Source: Cladobotryum mycophilum (lineage: Eukaryota; Ascomycota; Sordariomycetes; Hypocreales; Hypocreaceae). Taken from it: 64,000 nucleotides of DNA. The notes under the pieces were generated by a model that was not told where the DNA came from, searched no databases, and saw nothing but the letters and a program-made list of their open reading frames with translations. This document shows, in pieces, positions 11,901-24,475 of this stretch. Location: positions 3,743,421-3,807,420 of the forward strand of contig JAVFKD010000015.1 of assembly GCA_036429605.1 (NCBI GenBank), read 5' to 3'. How positions within the stretch are numbered: position 1 is the stretch's first letter; the number at the start of each line of letters is the position of its first letter. The position numbers and the translations under genes are program-made.

Positions 11901-14900
11901 GGAGCCAAGGCCCGAGTTCTTCAATTCTCTTCGTTCATCTTTGATGCTTCTCTTGGTGACATCTTCATGGCGTTTGAGGCTGGTGGCTGCTTGTGTATCC
12001 CTCGCGATGAGCACCGTAATCCTGCCGACATCGTTACTTTCATGGCCGAGGCTGAGGTGAACTGGCTTGCTACAACTCCGTCATTTGCTGGTCTCATTGA
12101 CCCACCATCCATTCCTACTCTCAAGGTTCTTGTCCAAGGAGGAGAAGCTCTCTCTTCTGCACAAGTAGAGGGCTGGAGTGGAGCTTTGGAGCTGATCAAT
12201 GTGTACGGTCCTAGCGAGTGTACTGTCACATCTCTGGCAAATAGGCCCATGACCAAGACCACCTCACCCACTAACATTGGTCGAGCCATGAGAGGTGCGA
12301 CCTGGATTGTTGACCCTGACAACCACAACCGACTTCGACCCCTTGGCGCGATTGGTGAGTTGCTCATCGAGGGTCCCACACTATGCCGTGGCTACTTGAA
12401 GAGGCCGGAGCAGACTGCCAAGGTCTTCATCAGTGCTCCCACTTGGCTGCAGGATTCTCGCCCCAACAGCAGGCTGTATAAGACTGGTGATTTGGTGCGC
12501 TACAATGTCGATGGCTCCATCACCTTTATCGGCCGCAAGGATACTCAGGTCAAGATCAACGGTCAGCGTGTCGAGATTGGTGAGATTGAGCATGCCATGA
12601 TTTCTAGCGTTGGTCAATCTGAGGCTACCGTTGTTGTCGAGTACTTGAAGCGTGCTGATCAAGGAGAGAGCAATCTCTTGGCTGCGTTTGTGCTGGTTGG
12701 TAGTGAGAAGGAGCAAGCTCAAGAGGAAGGATCTCTCATTGCAAACAGCCCTCAAGCGATGTCAAGATTCCGCGCACTTGTTGCAAAGATTCTGGCTCCT
12801 GAGTCAGCTGCATCATCTATTCCTGCTTACATGATGCCTCAAGCATATGTTCCTCTGCGTAGACTGCCATTGACCACCTCGTCCAAGGTGGATCGCCGTG
12901 CCCTTCAACAGGCAGCTGCCCAACTCAGCCGCGATGAACTTGTTGGCTTCGGCACACTTTCAGTCAAGACTGAGGTTGCGCACGATGTTCAAGAAGAGGT
13001 CAGCAACGGTGAACACCACCAGATTGCCAAGCTGTGGAAGAAGGTTCTTGGCGTGAAGTCCGTTGGAAGGGATAGTAACTTCTTCCGTCTAGGAGGAAAC
13101 TCCATGGCCGCCATTGCCCTTCGATCTGAAGCGCGACGTGCGGGATTGGATCTGTCTGTTGCGGACATTTTTGCTCATCCGGTTCTTGAGGATATGGTTA
13201 AGGTCATGTTCCCAGATTCTCCTTCATCCGCCTCTGAGGCTTATTCATCTGAGATGTCCTTCATGACACCGTCCCCGTCTTCACCATCCACTCCACCAGA
13301 GGAGGCCGCCTTCTTAGAGCCATTCTCCTTATTGCGACGGGAAGGTATCTCCATTGAGCAGGAGTTGCCTGAAGTTGCTGAACTCTGCGGGGTGCCAACT
13401 CAGGAGATTGAGGATATGTTCCCTTGCACACCTCTGCAAGAGGCTCTCATGGTGCTTACCGCCCATAACAAGCAACAGGGTGCATACGCCTGGCATGCCC
13501 CATTTAAGCTGTCATCTGATGTCAGGAAGCAGCAGTTCGTCTCAGCTTGGGAGAAGACGATGCGTACTCATCCAATCCTGAGGAGTAGGATTGTTGCCCG
13601 TTCTCAAGGCGGTGTTGTCGTTGTCGCTAAGGATTCTGAGCCTGTGAAGCATGTTACTGTTCCCTCCCTGGAGAAGTACCTTGAAGAGCAGCAGCAGACT
13701 ACCTTCCAATACGGTGCGCCTCTCTTCAGGCTAGCCATGGTCAACAACCAACAAGATGGTTATTACTATCTTGTGATCAGCGCCCACCACGCCATTTACG
13801 ATGGATGGTCCATTGGCCTAATTTGGAAAACCTTCCTTGACATCTATGGTGGCAAGATTGCTCCTTTCCATGGCCCCTCCTTCCAAGAGTTTGTTGAAGA
13901 GCTCTCCATGACCGACAAGACCGATTCTCAACAATATTGGCAGACTGCTTTGGTTGAGAGCGATGACTCGGGCATCCCATTCCCCGATGTTCCTGTTTCT
14001 CACAAGCCCATGACCCGAGCCAAGCGGGACTTCCGACTCTCTTTCAGACCAGACACTGTTTCTGATTTGGGAGTCACTATTGCCAACTTGCTCCAGGCTG
14101 CTTGGGCCATCACTCTGTCTCAGTACTCCACAAGCGAGACCGTCAACTTCGGCATCACGCTCTCTGGCAGAGACTTCCCCATGTCTAACATCGACCAGCT
14201 TGTTGGGCCTACCATTGTCACCGTTCCACGACAGCTAGAAGTTTCGCCTAACCAGAGCGTTCTGGACTTCCTTCGCCATGTTCAGGATGTAACTCTCGCT
14301 GCTCTGCCTCATCAGCACCTGGGTCTTTCTGAGATTCAGGGTCTAGGTGCCGCTGCCAAGAGGGCATGCGACTTTTCTTCCCTCATGGTTGTGAATGAGG
14401 CATTTGGACTCGACTCTTCACTGCAAACTGCGGGTATCACGCCCGTTACAATCGACTCTGCAGAGATCCATCCTTACCCGATCGTTTTGGACTGCAGCGT
14501 CGGCCGACAATCGATTGATGTGGATGTTGCTTTTGATCCAGCCTGCATTGAAGAGGACATGGTTAGCCAAGTGATTGGTTACTTTGACCACGTTCTACAG
14601 ACCCTTCATCGTTGTCATTTCCTCGACCTGGCCACTGTCATGTCCGAGGTGGCTCCGGCCCATCTCAAGACCATCTTGGGTTGGAATAAGCACAGAGAGA
14701 ACTTCCCAGATCCTTCTAAAAAGGCACCTGTCCATGAGATGCTTGAGGAAGTTGCTTCTCAGCAGCCACATGCTCCAGCTATTGTGTCTCACGATGGCAA
14801 TCTCACTCATGCAGACTTGCATCGTTGTGCGGATATTCTCTGCAACCGCATTCTGGAGCAGAATCTCGTCTCAGAGCAGTTCCCATTCATCAGCGTTTGT

Positions 14901-17900
14901 TTTGACAAGTCTGCTGCTGCGACGGTGGCTATGCTGGCCACCTTGAAGGCCGGATGCGCATTTACCCCTCTCAACCCTACTCAGCCCAAAGATCGACTTC
15001 AAGGATTGCTTGAGCAGAGCAATTCCAAGATTATTCTTGCATCTCCTGAACACTGTGAAATGCTTGCTGATCTTGGTATGCCCTGCAAGGTGATCCCCGT
15101 TGTTGTGGCCGATATCATGGCTCAGAAAAATGCACCTTTGAAGAAGATTGCCAGAAAGACTGTCAAGCCAAATGATGCCGCATACCTCATGTTCACGTCT
15201 GGTACTACCGGCAAGCCTAAGGGTGTCTTGATTGAGCATGGCCCTTGGAACTGTGCCATTCACGCCCAGGCTCAGTTCTTTGGACTGACTAAGCAAACCC
15301 GTATGCTCCAGTTCAGCAGCTATGTTTTCGATGCCTCTGTTTCTGAGATCTTCATGACACTTGCTTATGGAGGCTGCGTTTGCTCGCCATCCGAGTATGA
15401 GCGAATGAATGACCTCGGTGATTTCATTCGATCACACAACGTTACTGCTGTCTCTCTTACACCCACAGTCTCTCGTCTTCTCCGCCCCGAAGAGCTTCCC
15501 AACGTTGACCTTGCTATCCTTGCTGGTGAGCCACTTGCTCAGTCAGATATCGATGCGTGGGTGAAGCCTGGCCGTCGTGTCAACAACGCTTATGGCCCAA
15601 CTGAGACCACCATCATGGCTGCAGGTAGACGAATCCTCCTTGAAGACCGCGATAAGAAGAAGTGCTGCAACATTGGTCATGCTGTAGGTAACTGCAACTG
15701 GGTTCTTAGCCCTCAAGGATCACTTACCCCGATTGGTGCCGTTGGGGAACTTTGCGTCGATGGCCCAACTCTCGCCCGAGGTTACTTTGCCAACCCTGAG
15801 AAGACCGCCGATTCTTTCCCTGCCCATCTTCTCGACCGCCTCCCTGGTGTCAAGGCAGGTACCCGAGTCTATCGCACTGGTGACTTGGTTCGCTACAATG
15901 CTGACGGCACCCTTGACTGTCTCGGCCGACGTGACGGTCAGGTCAAGCTGCGTGGTCAGCGTATTGATGTTGGTGAAATTGAGCACCATATCAAGCAATT
16001 CATGAGTGAGCATACTGCATTCCAGCAGGCCAATATTCTCAAGCATGTGCCATCGAACGATGATGGAGCCAAGCGCGAGCCTTACCTTGCCGCGCTCCTT
16101 CTCATGGATCTACCTCTCGACCAGGAAGTAGCGGGTATTCCTTGCTCTCCTATGCTTACCGCAAAGGATGGTAATCTGAAGCGAGCAGCCACTGATCTTC
16201 GACGCAAGCTTCGGGGTGTTTTGCCCAACTACATGGTACCTTCCGTCTTCATTGCCGTTGGACGGATGCCAACTACTCCATCCGGTAAGCTCGACAGCAG
16301 AGTCATCAGCACCGTCCTTGAGAAGCTTTCCGCAATCTCCGAGGACGACAAGCGCCTCTCTGATGGAAAGATGACCACTTCTGAGGAGCATCTCCGTAAG
16401 CTCTGGTCTGATGTCCTCGGTGTTGCTGCTGAATCTTTCGGACGCGATGGTGATTTCTTCGCTCTTGGCGGTAACTCCATCTCCGCCATGAGACTGGTTG
16501 GCCTTTCTCGTGCTTCTCAACTCAAGCTTCAATACGAGGATATTTTTGCATTCCCCATTCTGTCTGATATGGCTTCTTGCTGCTCTGACGGCAGTGATGC
16601 GGTTGTTGACACATTGCCCGATGAGCCATTTAATCTGCTCGCCCAGACAATCGTTCACTCGACCTTTGAAGATGCCCTTCCACGATATGGAATCAACAAG
16701 GAATCTGTCGAGGATATGTATCCCTGCACGCCACTTCAGGAAGCTCTTATGGCTGCCACTTCCAAGCACAAGCGTGCGTACGTCATGACTGAGACTTTTG
16801 ACTTGCCTGTCTCCCAGCTTGATCAATTCAAGGCTGCGTGGGCATCCGTTTTTGAGACCTTTGAGATTCTTCGAACTCGCATCGTCCTGACCCATACCCA
16901 AGACGCTCTCCAGGTTGTTCTCAAGAACACGGCCTTGCAATGGAGCGAAGTAGCAGACGTTGACGATTTCGTCAAGTTGGTAGACGCGGCTTTTGGTTAC
17001 GGCAATGCTTTGGCCCATCTTGCTGTTGCCAAGCAATCCGGTGACATTACTCGCGTCTTCTTCAGCGCTCACCACGCTTTGTATGATGGAAATTCCATCG
17101 CTCTTGTATTTGACCGATTATACAAGAAGATGGGAGGTGACTCCTCTACTCTTCAAATCACCCCTTTCAAGTCTTTTGTGAAGCATTTGGTCGGCCAAAA
17201 TCTCGAAGAAGCCAAGACCTTCTGGAGCGAGAAGCTGTCTGGCCTGGAGAGCGCCCAATTCCCTCCTCGTCCACGCAACCTCCCCGCATCTCATCAACCG
17301 CTGGCCACCGAATGCGTTCAGCACACTATTTCATTGCCTTCGATCGATGTCCAACGCAAGCTTGGTGTCACCTCTGCTACCGTTTGCCAAGCTGCCTGGG
17401 CTCTTACGATCTCCCACTATACCGCCAACACTGATACCTTGTTTGGCTCAACCCTGGCTGGACGCGAATCCGCTGCTTCTAGCATTGACAACGTCGAGTC
17501 CATTGCTGGCCCCACCATTACCACCATTCCCTTCAGGACTGTAATTGACTACAACACCACTGTGTCTAAGCTCTTGTCGACCATTCAACAAGATGTCCTT
17601 CGCGCCACTCGCTTTGCTCAGATTGGTCTCCAGCAGATTGTTCGTATCAACGACGACTGCCGCCAAGGTTGCGACTTTGACAGCATCTTCGTCGTTCAGG
17701 CTCCTGGTGATGAGCTTGATGCTGCCGAATCTCTCGGTATCACAAGGAAGACTCTTGGCCTTACCGGCTTCTTCCCTTCACCCTTAGTTGTCGATGTTGA
17801 GCAATCTCTCGACGCTAAGAACATTACTGTCACCATGAACTACGATCCAGTCATTATGCAAGGCAGAATGCCAGAGCTGATGCTGGATACCTACATGACT

Positions 17901-20900
17901 ATCCTCGGTAACCTCTTCCGTTCTTCGGCCGAGTCTTCCCTCAAGAACATGTCGGCCCTCTCTGCCGAACATCTGTCCGAACTCCAGATCCATGGTGAAG
18001 GATTGAGTGACAACAATGAGGCTGCTGAGAACTGCTTGCAAGACCTCGTTCGCAAGCAGGTTGAACTCACTCCATCTCTTACTTGTATTGAAGCCTGGGA
18101 TGGCTCATTTACCTATGCCGAATTGGACAATCTTTCCTCCGTTCTTGCTCAGAAGCTCGTGGACCAAGGTGTTGGTCTGTCTAAGGCTGTTGCTATGGTC
18201 TTTGAGAAGTCCAAGTGGGCAATCGTCGCAATGCTTGGAATTGTCAAGGCCGGAGGCTACTGGGTGCCGCTCGATCCTAAGCAGCCCCAGAAGCGATTGG
18301 AATATCTGATTGAAACGGTGGAAGCTGATATTATTCTTACATCACCACAGAATCTCGAAATTAGCAAAACCCTTCCTGGCAAGACTATGATTGTCAATGA
18401 GATAACCCTGCCGCTGAAGAACATGTCTGCATTGAAGCCAGCATCCGCGTTGCCAATCCCCATTACGCCTCACAACACGGCGTACATCCTCTTCACTTCT
18501 GGTTCCACTGGTACTCCTAAGGGTGTTGTCATTGAGCATGGTTCTGTCTGCTCAGCTGTCACTGCCCTTGGTAAGAGGATGGGTCTTGGTCCACGGACCC
18601 GTTACCTCCAGTTCAGCTCCTTCTGGTTCGATGGTAATCTGGTCGAGATTTTCGGCACCTTCATCAATGGAGGATGTGTCTGCATTCCTTCCGACGACCA
18701 GCGCATGAACGATCTTGCCGGATGCATTGAGTCTATGCACGTCAACACTGTGTTTGGTGCCCCATCCGTCATTCGTCTTCTTGAGCCAGAAAAGGTTCCT
18801 TCCGTTAAGACTATTTGCATTGGTGGTGAGCCAGTTCTACAGAGTGACTTGGATCGCTGGGCTTCTAAGGTTAAGCTGCTTGCTGTCTATGGCCCGACTG
18901 AGGCTACCATTATGTGTACGCTGGGCGATCTAAGGGCATCCACCTCTGCCAACCTCATCGGCACCGCTGTTGAATGCCGCACTTGGATTGTCAACCCTGT
19001 CAAGGACAACGAGTTGGCGCCATTTGGAGGTGTTGGTGAGCTTTGCATTGAAGGTCCCAACTTGGCTCGTGGTTATCTCAACGATGAGGAAAAGACATCT
19101 GCTGCATTCATTGTTAACCCTGCATTTATTACCGATAGATCAACCAGGGTCTACAAGACTGGTGATCTGGTCTACATGGAAGCTGATGGCTCCATCTGCT
19201 TCATGTCTCGCAAGGACACCACCCAAGTCAAGATCCGCGGTCAACGAGTTGAGCTTGCTGAAATCGAAGAAACAATCCGACAACATATCCCAACTTCAAT
19301 CACGGTCTCCGTTGATGTGTTTAAATCTGAGAATGGAGACGACTGGCAAATCTTGGGAGCAGCCTTTGGTGTCGGAAAGGTTGCTACTGCCGGACCTGAT
19401 TCTCCCGCCGCTGTGAAGTATATGCAAGATTTCACAAGCCGTTTGATCCCTGCTATTTCGGCCACTCTCCCAACTCACATGGTTCCCAAGGTCTTCATCC
19501 CATTCGTTGACCTCCCCATGATGACCACTGGAAAGCTTGATCGCAAGACTTTGCGCAAGGTTGCCACTCCCATGGCAATCTCCATGTCCAAGGGCAAGAA
19601 GTCTGCAACTCGCCAGGCCCCCGAAACCCGCAGGGAGAATTTATTGTGCAGTCTTTGGGCTACTGTCCTCAAGTTTGAAGATGAGGAAACTATTAGCAGG
19701 TGGGATAATTTTTTCAGTCGCGGAGGTGATTCCATGATGGCCATGAGACTTGTTGCCCTCGCCAGACATCATGGATATACGCTTACTACGATTGAGATTT
19801 TCCAAAATCCCACATTGGCAGCCATGGCTGCTGTAATGAAGAACGAGGACGGTGAAGTGGAGGACTCTGACATGGAGGATGATATCCAGGATGAGGAGGT
19901 AATGAGTGAGAAGGATATTGTGGAGGAGAAGAAGGAAAAGAAGGAGGAAAAACGCAAATCCATGAGAGCAGAGAAGCGCAAATCGATGATCCTCCCTATC
20001 GTTGAGGAGGACGTCGATGATGGCGTTGAGGAGGAGTCCCCTCAACCTGCTCCTGAGTTCACGCTGATCAACATTGAAAGCGTATACCCTTGCACTGACT
20101 ACCAGGAAGTCTTCATGAACGGCACTGATTCTTTTGCCGGTGCACACGTTGTGCAGTTTATTTTCTCTCTCGAATCTACCGTTGACCTTGCTCGCCTGCG
20201 CAAGGCTGTCAACCGATGCGTCGACTGGTTCCCAACCCTTCGAACCCGCATCGTCAAAGACTTTACCTCTGGAAAGATGACCCAGGTTGTCCTTCCAGCT
20301 GGATCTCCTGGGACCCAGGTGTCATGGACTATTTCTCGCGCTGGTGACCTTGAATCTGCGATTGCCGAGGACAAGCGAAACCCCCCAGTGTTGGCACCGC
20401 TCTTCACAGGGTCACTTTGGTCAAGAAGACGACTCCAACTCATATGATTTGGAGTCTTAACCACGCCGCTTATGATGGCTGGAGTCTGGGCTTGCTTCTG
20501 GACTGTGTCGCCCAGGTGTACAAGGACCCCAACTTTACACCCTCTCACCCTCTTCGCTTCAACGAGCTCATCAAGCACGTCACAGCTCCCACCGAAGAGA
20601 CTCGTGAGTTCTGGCACCAATACCTTGCTGGTGTTAAACCTAACAAGCTTCTCTTCAACTACGCCAATGTTGAGAATCCCATGCAAGAGAAGTGTTCAGT
20701 TCATCGGGTTGCCCTCCCCAAGCAACTCGAAAAGGAAACAACAGCGTCATCAGTTATCATTGCTGCCTGGGTCATGCTTCTCTCGCGCATGACCGAAAGC
20801 AAGGACATTACCATTGCCAACTTGGTCACTGGCCGAGCGATGCCCCTCCCCGGCATTGAATCGTGCCCTGGCCCAGCTGTCTCCAAAGCTCCTCTGCGAA

Positions 20901-21352
20901 TCCACCTTCCCGAACAGGGTCCCGAGCTTAGACTATCTGATGTTGCCGCGATGGTGCGATGGGAACAAGTCCGTGTCATGCCGCATGAGCATGCCGGTAT
21001 TAGTGCCATTCGGGATCACATCCCCGCACCCGAAGGCACCAACTGGAACTTCAAGAATAAGCCCCGCCATGCGGGTAATGTTATGGGTCGCCTACCACTC
21101 GAAATGGCCATTCAGCCGATGAACTTTTTGGAGTCTGAAGAGGGTAAGGACATTGGCATGCGCTTCAACGGTGCCCGATTAATGGGCCCGCCGCCAGGTT
21201 CCATGTCTGTGGAGTGCTCTCTACTTCCTGGAATGGACTCCCAAGGCCGAGCCGAGGTAGACATCGCTGTCATCTGGGATGGCAGGGCTGCTACCGAAGA
21301 GGATATCGAGGGACTGATGTTCCAACTCAAGGACATCTTGGGTTACAACTAG
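5901..21352 (+). CDS. tetramodular NRPS, cyclic-tetrapeptide synthetase type, ~5,150 aa, one frameshift
   Basis: Cytosolic megasynthetase with no introns. Order, by approximate residue: partial C remnant 1-210; A1 ~215-720 (P-loop ~374), T1 Ser796, E ~850-1300 (HH at 982-983, D987; FNYEGRYQ ~1207); C1 with HHIIFDG 1478-1484; A2 (P-loop ~1966), T2 Ser2401; C2 HHAIYDG 2629-2635; A3 (P-loop ~3098), T3 Ser3526; C3 HHALYDG 3724-3730; A4 (P-loop ~4198), T4 Ser4611; acidic/lysine linker ~4650-4715; terminal C with NHAAYDGWS. All four A domains keep Asp235 and the C-terminal Lys, so alpha-amino acids are expected. Specificity codes read by eye: DAATTVGIMK, DAGAVGVVTK, DASSIAAIMK, DGVFCGVIMK. One E after module 1 and a cyclising CT-like end match HC-toxin and apicidin synthetases. 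The frame breaks at the C6 run 20381-20386; one extra C gives 5,151 codons including stop. The product is unknown. Confidence 0.95.
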
Positions 21353-22398
21353 GGGACGATGGGGTTTCATTTCATGCTACATATATCTTTAAAGGGATAT
21401 CTATCCCGCCATAATGCTTTGACGGTGGATTATTATTATCAAGTCACGCTGTCGCGGTCTCGGATTTCCTCACGATGTCTATATATACACTCACTAGATA
21501 TTTTTCTTTCTTTGTTTTTGGATGGGGTGCTGGTATATGTTGCCCGGGTATTTGGTCGTTTCTTTTATGGGTCATTCTTTTCATAAAGGATTTTCTTTGC
21601 ATCTCAGTCTGTCTAGTATCTCATTTATCTTAGTATAGATAATAATTCTATATACATTTTTTAGCTGTTCACAATTTTCCTCTTATTACAATCTCGTGAA
21701 CTTCCGCATACCTATCAAGGTCATTCATCATAGTAACTATTCCTTATTCCAAGTTTGCATGCCTACTAACGCCTACCGCGGGCAGTAATGCGATTCCACA
21801 TCATCCTACCTTTTGATAAGCCGCCTTCGTAGTGTCTTGCCCAGCTTGGCCCATGTCTAGGGAGAATATCCCCATGCTGTCAGCACTGTCCAGATGTTTA
21901 CCGCGGCAATGTTCAGCGACTAATTCTCAATTAAGTGGTATAATCTCACCGACATTAGGCCAATGCACCCGGTGAAAGATTCATGTACCTTAGTGCCCGA
22001 TTTTGGTCATGATTTCCCGTTACTGATGACAAGGTGGTCATGATTCCTAAGCATTTTATATCTGCCGTTTGCTACCCTCTCAACAATGCGACGCTGAGCC
22101 ATTTTGCCAACAATCTGACATATTCTCTACTGGGCCACCATGTCACAAGATTAGACGATTGTTATACCCAATCATGGAATCATCATATAATCCTTGCATT
22201 ATTTTTCCCGAATAGATCCCGCCTACTCATCAATCATCAAGTACCAGTCGTCTATAAGGGCCAACCACCTACCAATACCAGAACAGGAGACCCATTGACT
22301 TTTACTTGGAGTTCTTCTTTTCAAGCATCTGATCTGTATCCATCCCTCATATTACCCTTGCACGAAGTCTCAAAAACTCTTCCATCGAAAAAAAGAAA
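21353..22398. other. intergenic between NRPS and beta-lactamase-like gene
   Basis: This AT-rich spacer of about 1 kb carries the NRPS 3' end (several TTTCTTT/ATAAA-like stretches after 21400) and the promoter of the next gene. I see no gene in it. The short ORF at 22034 overlaps the downstream gene out of frame and looks like chance. Confidence 0.55.
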
Positions 22399-23541
22399 AT
22401 GGCTCAGATCCACGGCATTTGCGACAGCAGATTCGACGAGGTTAGGGCCCTTCTTCAGCAACATATTGAATCTGGAGAAGAGCTTGGCGCATCCATCACA
22501 GTTAATATTGATGGTCAAAATGTTGTTGACATTTGGGGCGGTTATGCGGACGAGGCTCGAACTCAGCCATGGGAATCAGACACAATTGTGAATGTCTTCT
22601 CAAGCACAAAGACTGTTGCCAGTTTCGCCTTGCTCATGCTCATTGATCGAGGTCTGGTTGATGTTGATGGGAAGATTTCACAGTACTGGCCCGAGTTTGC
22701 AGTCAACGGCAAAGAGAACATCGAGATTCGCCACTTGCTCTCACATTCTACAGGATTGGGTGGTTGGGATGAGAAATTCCACATGGATGTTCTTTGCGAC
22801 CATGAGCAAATAGCAGCCAAGCTTGCGCAGCAGGCCCCGTGGTGGGAGCCCGGCACAGCATCTGCCTACCATGCTCTGACGTTTGGGGTCCTAGTTGGAG
22901 AAATAGTTCAGAGAGTGACAGGAAAGCCGCTAAAGCGATTTGTCGCCGAGGAGATTTCTGGGCCGCTTGATGCAGATTTCCAGATAGGCGCTCTGGAGAA
23001 GGATTGGCCACGGATTTCCGACATTGTTCCTGCAGAGGGAGTTGATGAGATTCTCAGATCACTACCACAAGGTTCCATGATAGCAAGAATTATGGATAAT
23101 CCCGCCATACACCCGAATTTCTTCAACTCAGCGGCTGCCAGAAGTGCAGATATGGGCTCTATCAATGGCCATGGCAACTCTCGCTCATTGGCCCGAATAC
23201 TTTCGGCCATATCGCTTGGTGGTGAAGTTGACGGTACACGCCTTCTTTCGCAGAAGACCATCGACAAGATATTTGAGGAACAAATTAACGGCGAGGATCT
23301 CTTTTTTGCGAGCCATTTACGCTGGGGCACCGGTTTCGCCTTATCCGACAGTGGTTTTTTGTCTTGGCTCCCGGCGGGGAAGATGGCTACTTGGGGCGGC
23401 TGGGGAGGTTCCCTAGCTATCATGGATGTTGAGCGACGGGTCACCTTTACCTATGTCATGAATAAGATGGCGCCTGAGGTTTATGGCTCTGGAAGAGGAA
23501 TCTCTTATGTAACGGCAACATTCAATGCGTTAGGCGCTTGA
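22399..23541 (+). CDS. serine beta-lactamase-family hydrolase/transesterase, 380 aa
   Basis: Single-exon protein of the class C beta-lactamase/penicillin-binding-protein-like fold (PF00144), a group that in fungi includes esterases, D-amino-acid peptidases and acyltransferases such as LovD. The nucleophile motif S-S-T-K (SxxK) is near residue 69-72, followed by the conserved helix LMLIDRGLVDVDGKISQYWP. The motif IRHLLSHSTGL is characteristic, and a Tyr in EPGTASAYHALTFGVLVGEI occupies the YxN-type position (here Y-H-A). GWGGS near the C-terminus replaces the KTG/HTG box. No signal peptide is evident, so it is probably cytosolic. It lies on the same strand about 1 kb downstream of the NRPS, so it may trim, hydrolyse or modify the peptide; that role is inference. 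The start is the ATG after an A-rich leader at 22380-22398. Confidence 0.88.
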   Translation: MAQIHGICDSRFDEVRALLQQHIESGEELGASITVNIDGQNVVDIWGGYADEARTQPWESDTIVNVFSSTKTVASFALLMLIDRGLVDVDGKISQYWPEFAVNGKENIEIRHLLSHSTGLGGWDEKFHMDVLCDHEQIAAKLAQQAPWWEPGTASAYHALTFGVLVGEIVQRVTGKPLKRFVAEEISGPLDADFQIGALEKDWPRISDIVPAEGVDEILRSLPQGSMIARIMDNPAIHPNFFNSAAARSADMGSINGHGNSRSLARILSAISLGGEVDGTRLLSQKTIDKIFEEQINGEDLFFASHLRWGTGFALSDSGFLSWLPAGKMATWGGWGGSLAIMDVERRVTFTYVMNKMAPEVYGSGRGISYVTATFNALGA

Positions 23542-24475
23542 GACAGATCAAATGCGCCGTTCATCTGATGTTACACAATATCACACACGCCAACAATCCT
23601 GCGCTTCAATGCCTAGCGATGCGTGACTTGGATGATGATTCGCACCGGGGAGAGCATCTGAATTATGTAAAGTGCTGTGGCAGGAGTGCTTCAAACCTTC
23701 AACCACTCTAATGTAGATATAGTCCTTTGACAAGTCTCACGATTCCGATGACCACTAGGATTTGTGTGCGTGACGTGAAGCCGAGAGGGTAAATAGAGGT
23801 AGTATAATGTATGGGTAAATGTAAAGCAGTAATCGAGTCTGAGAGATGCTATACTACGTTTGAAGGAATCTCTTCCTTCGTGTTTGACGCGACTTCTTGT
23901 GTAGTTTCGAAAAGCACGTGAGGGTACCCCATATTGAACCAGAAAAACGGAGTTGCCCAAGAGAACCAAGGAATATAGCACTACATACTTCATTCCTCAC
24001 AGCAATTCCATATCATATTTATACTCTCTACGCATACCTGAAAGAGATGAAGACCCTCTCCATAGTTGCGATGAAGAGATCCGATCTGTATGCGAGAGAG
24101 TGATAGTTGCGATCATAGGCATGGTTCAAATAAATCCCATGCATTAAAACAGAAATTCAACGTGACATATTTTAAGCATCGTAATGTATATATTCGTATA
24201 GACGTTAGACCAAGCAGCAGCTGTGCCGGTGTCATGACTTCATTCGATAGACTTTCTCTCATTTATATACCTAATCAAGCACATGATGACACTTCACAAA
24301 AGTCCGCACCGCAATCAACGATTAAAATATCGTGAATAAAAAGATGATAACTAAATATCCAATGTGCAAAATGCATCATAATGTGCACAGTTGTTTCCAA
24401 ATCACTCAACGCCAAAGCAAACCCGAAAAAACGATCAAACCTCGAGTGTTCATGCTAGAGTTCGGGGGTATAGTC
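23542..24475. other. intergenic, convergent 3' ends
   Basis: The spacer between the convergent beta-lactamase-like and GH28 genes. It is AT-rich with many stops in all frames, and I see no gene or RNA in it. Confidence 0.55.

Noticed and set aside
20319..20409. An intron as the explanation of the NRPS frame change
   Set aside because: GT sites at 20319 and 20344 with acceptors at 20388 or 20409 do not give matching phases, and they would delete plausible C-domain sequence. One missing C in the C6 run explains it better.
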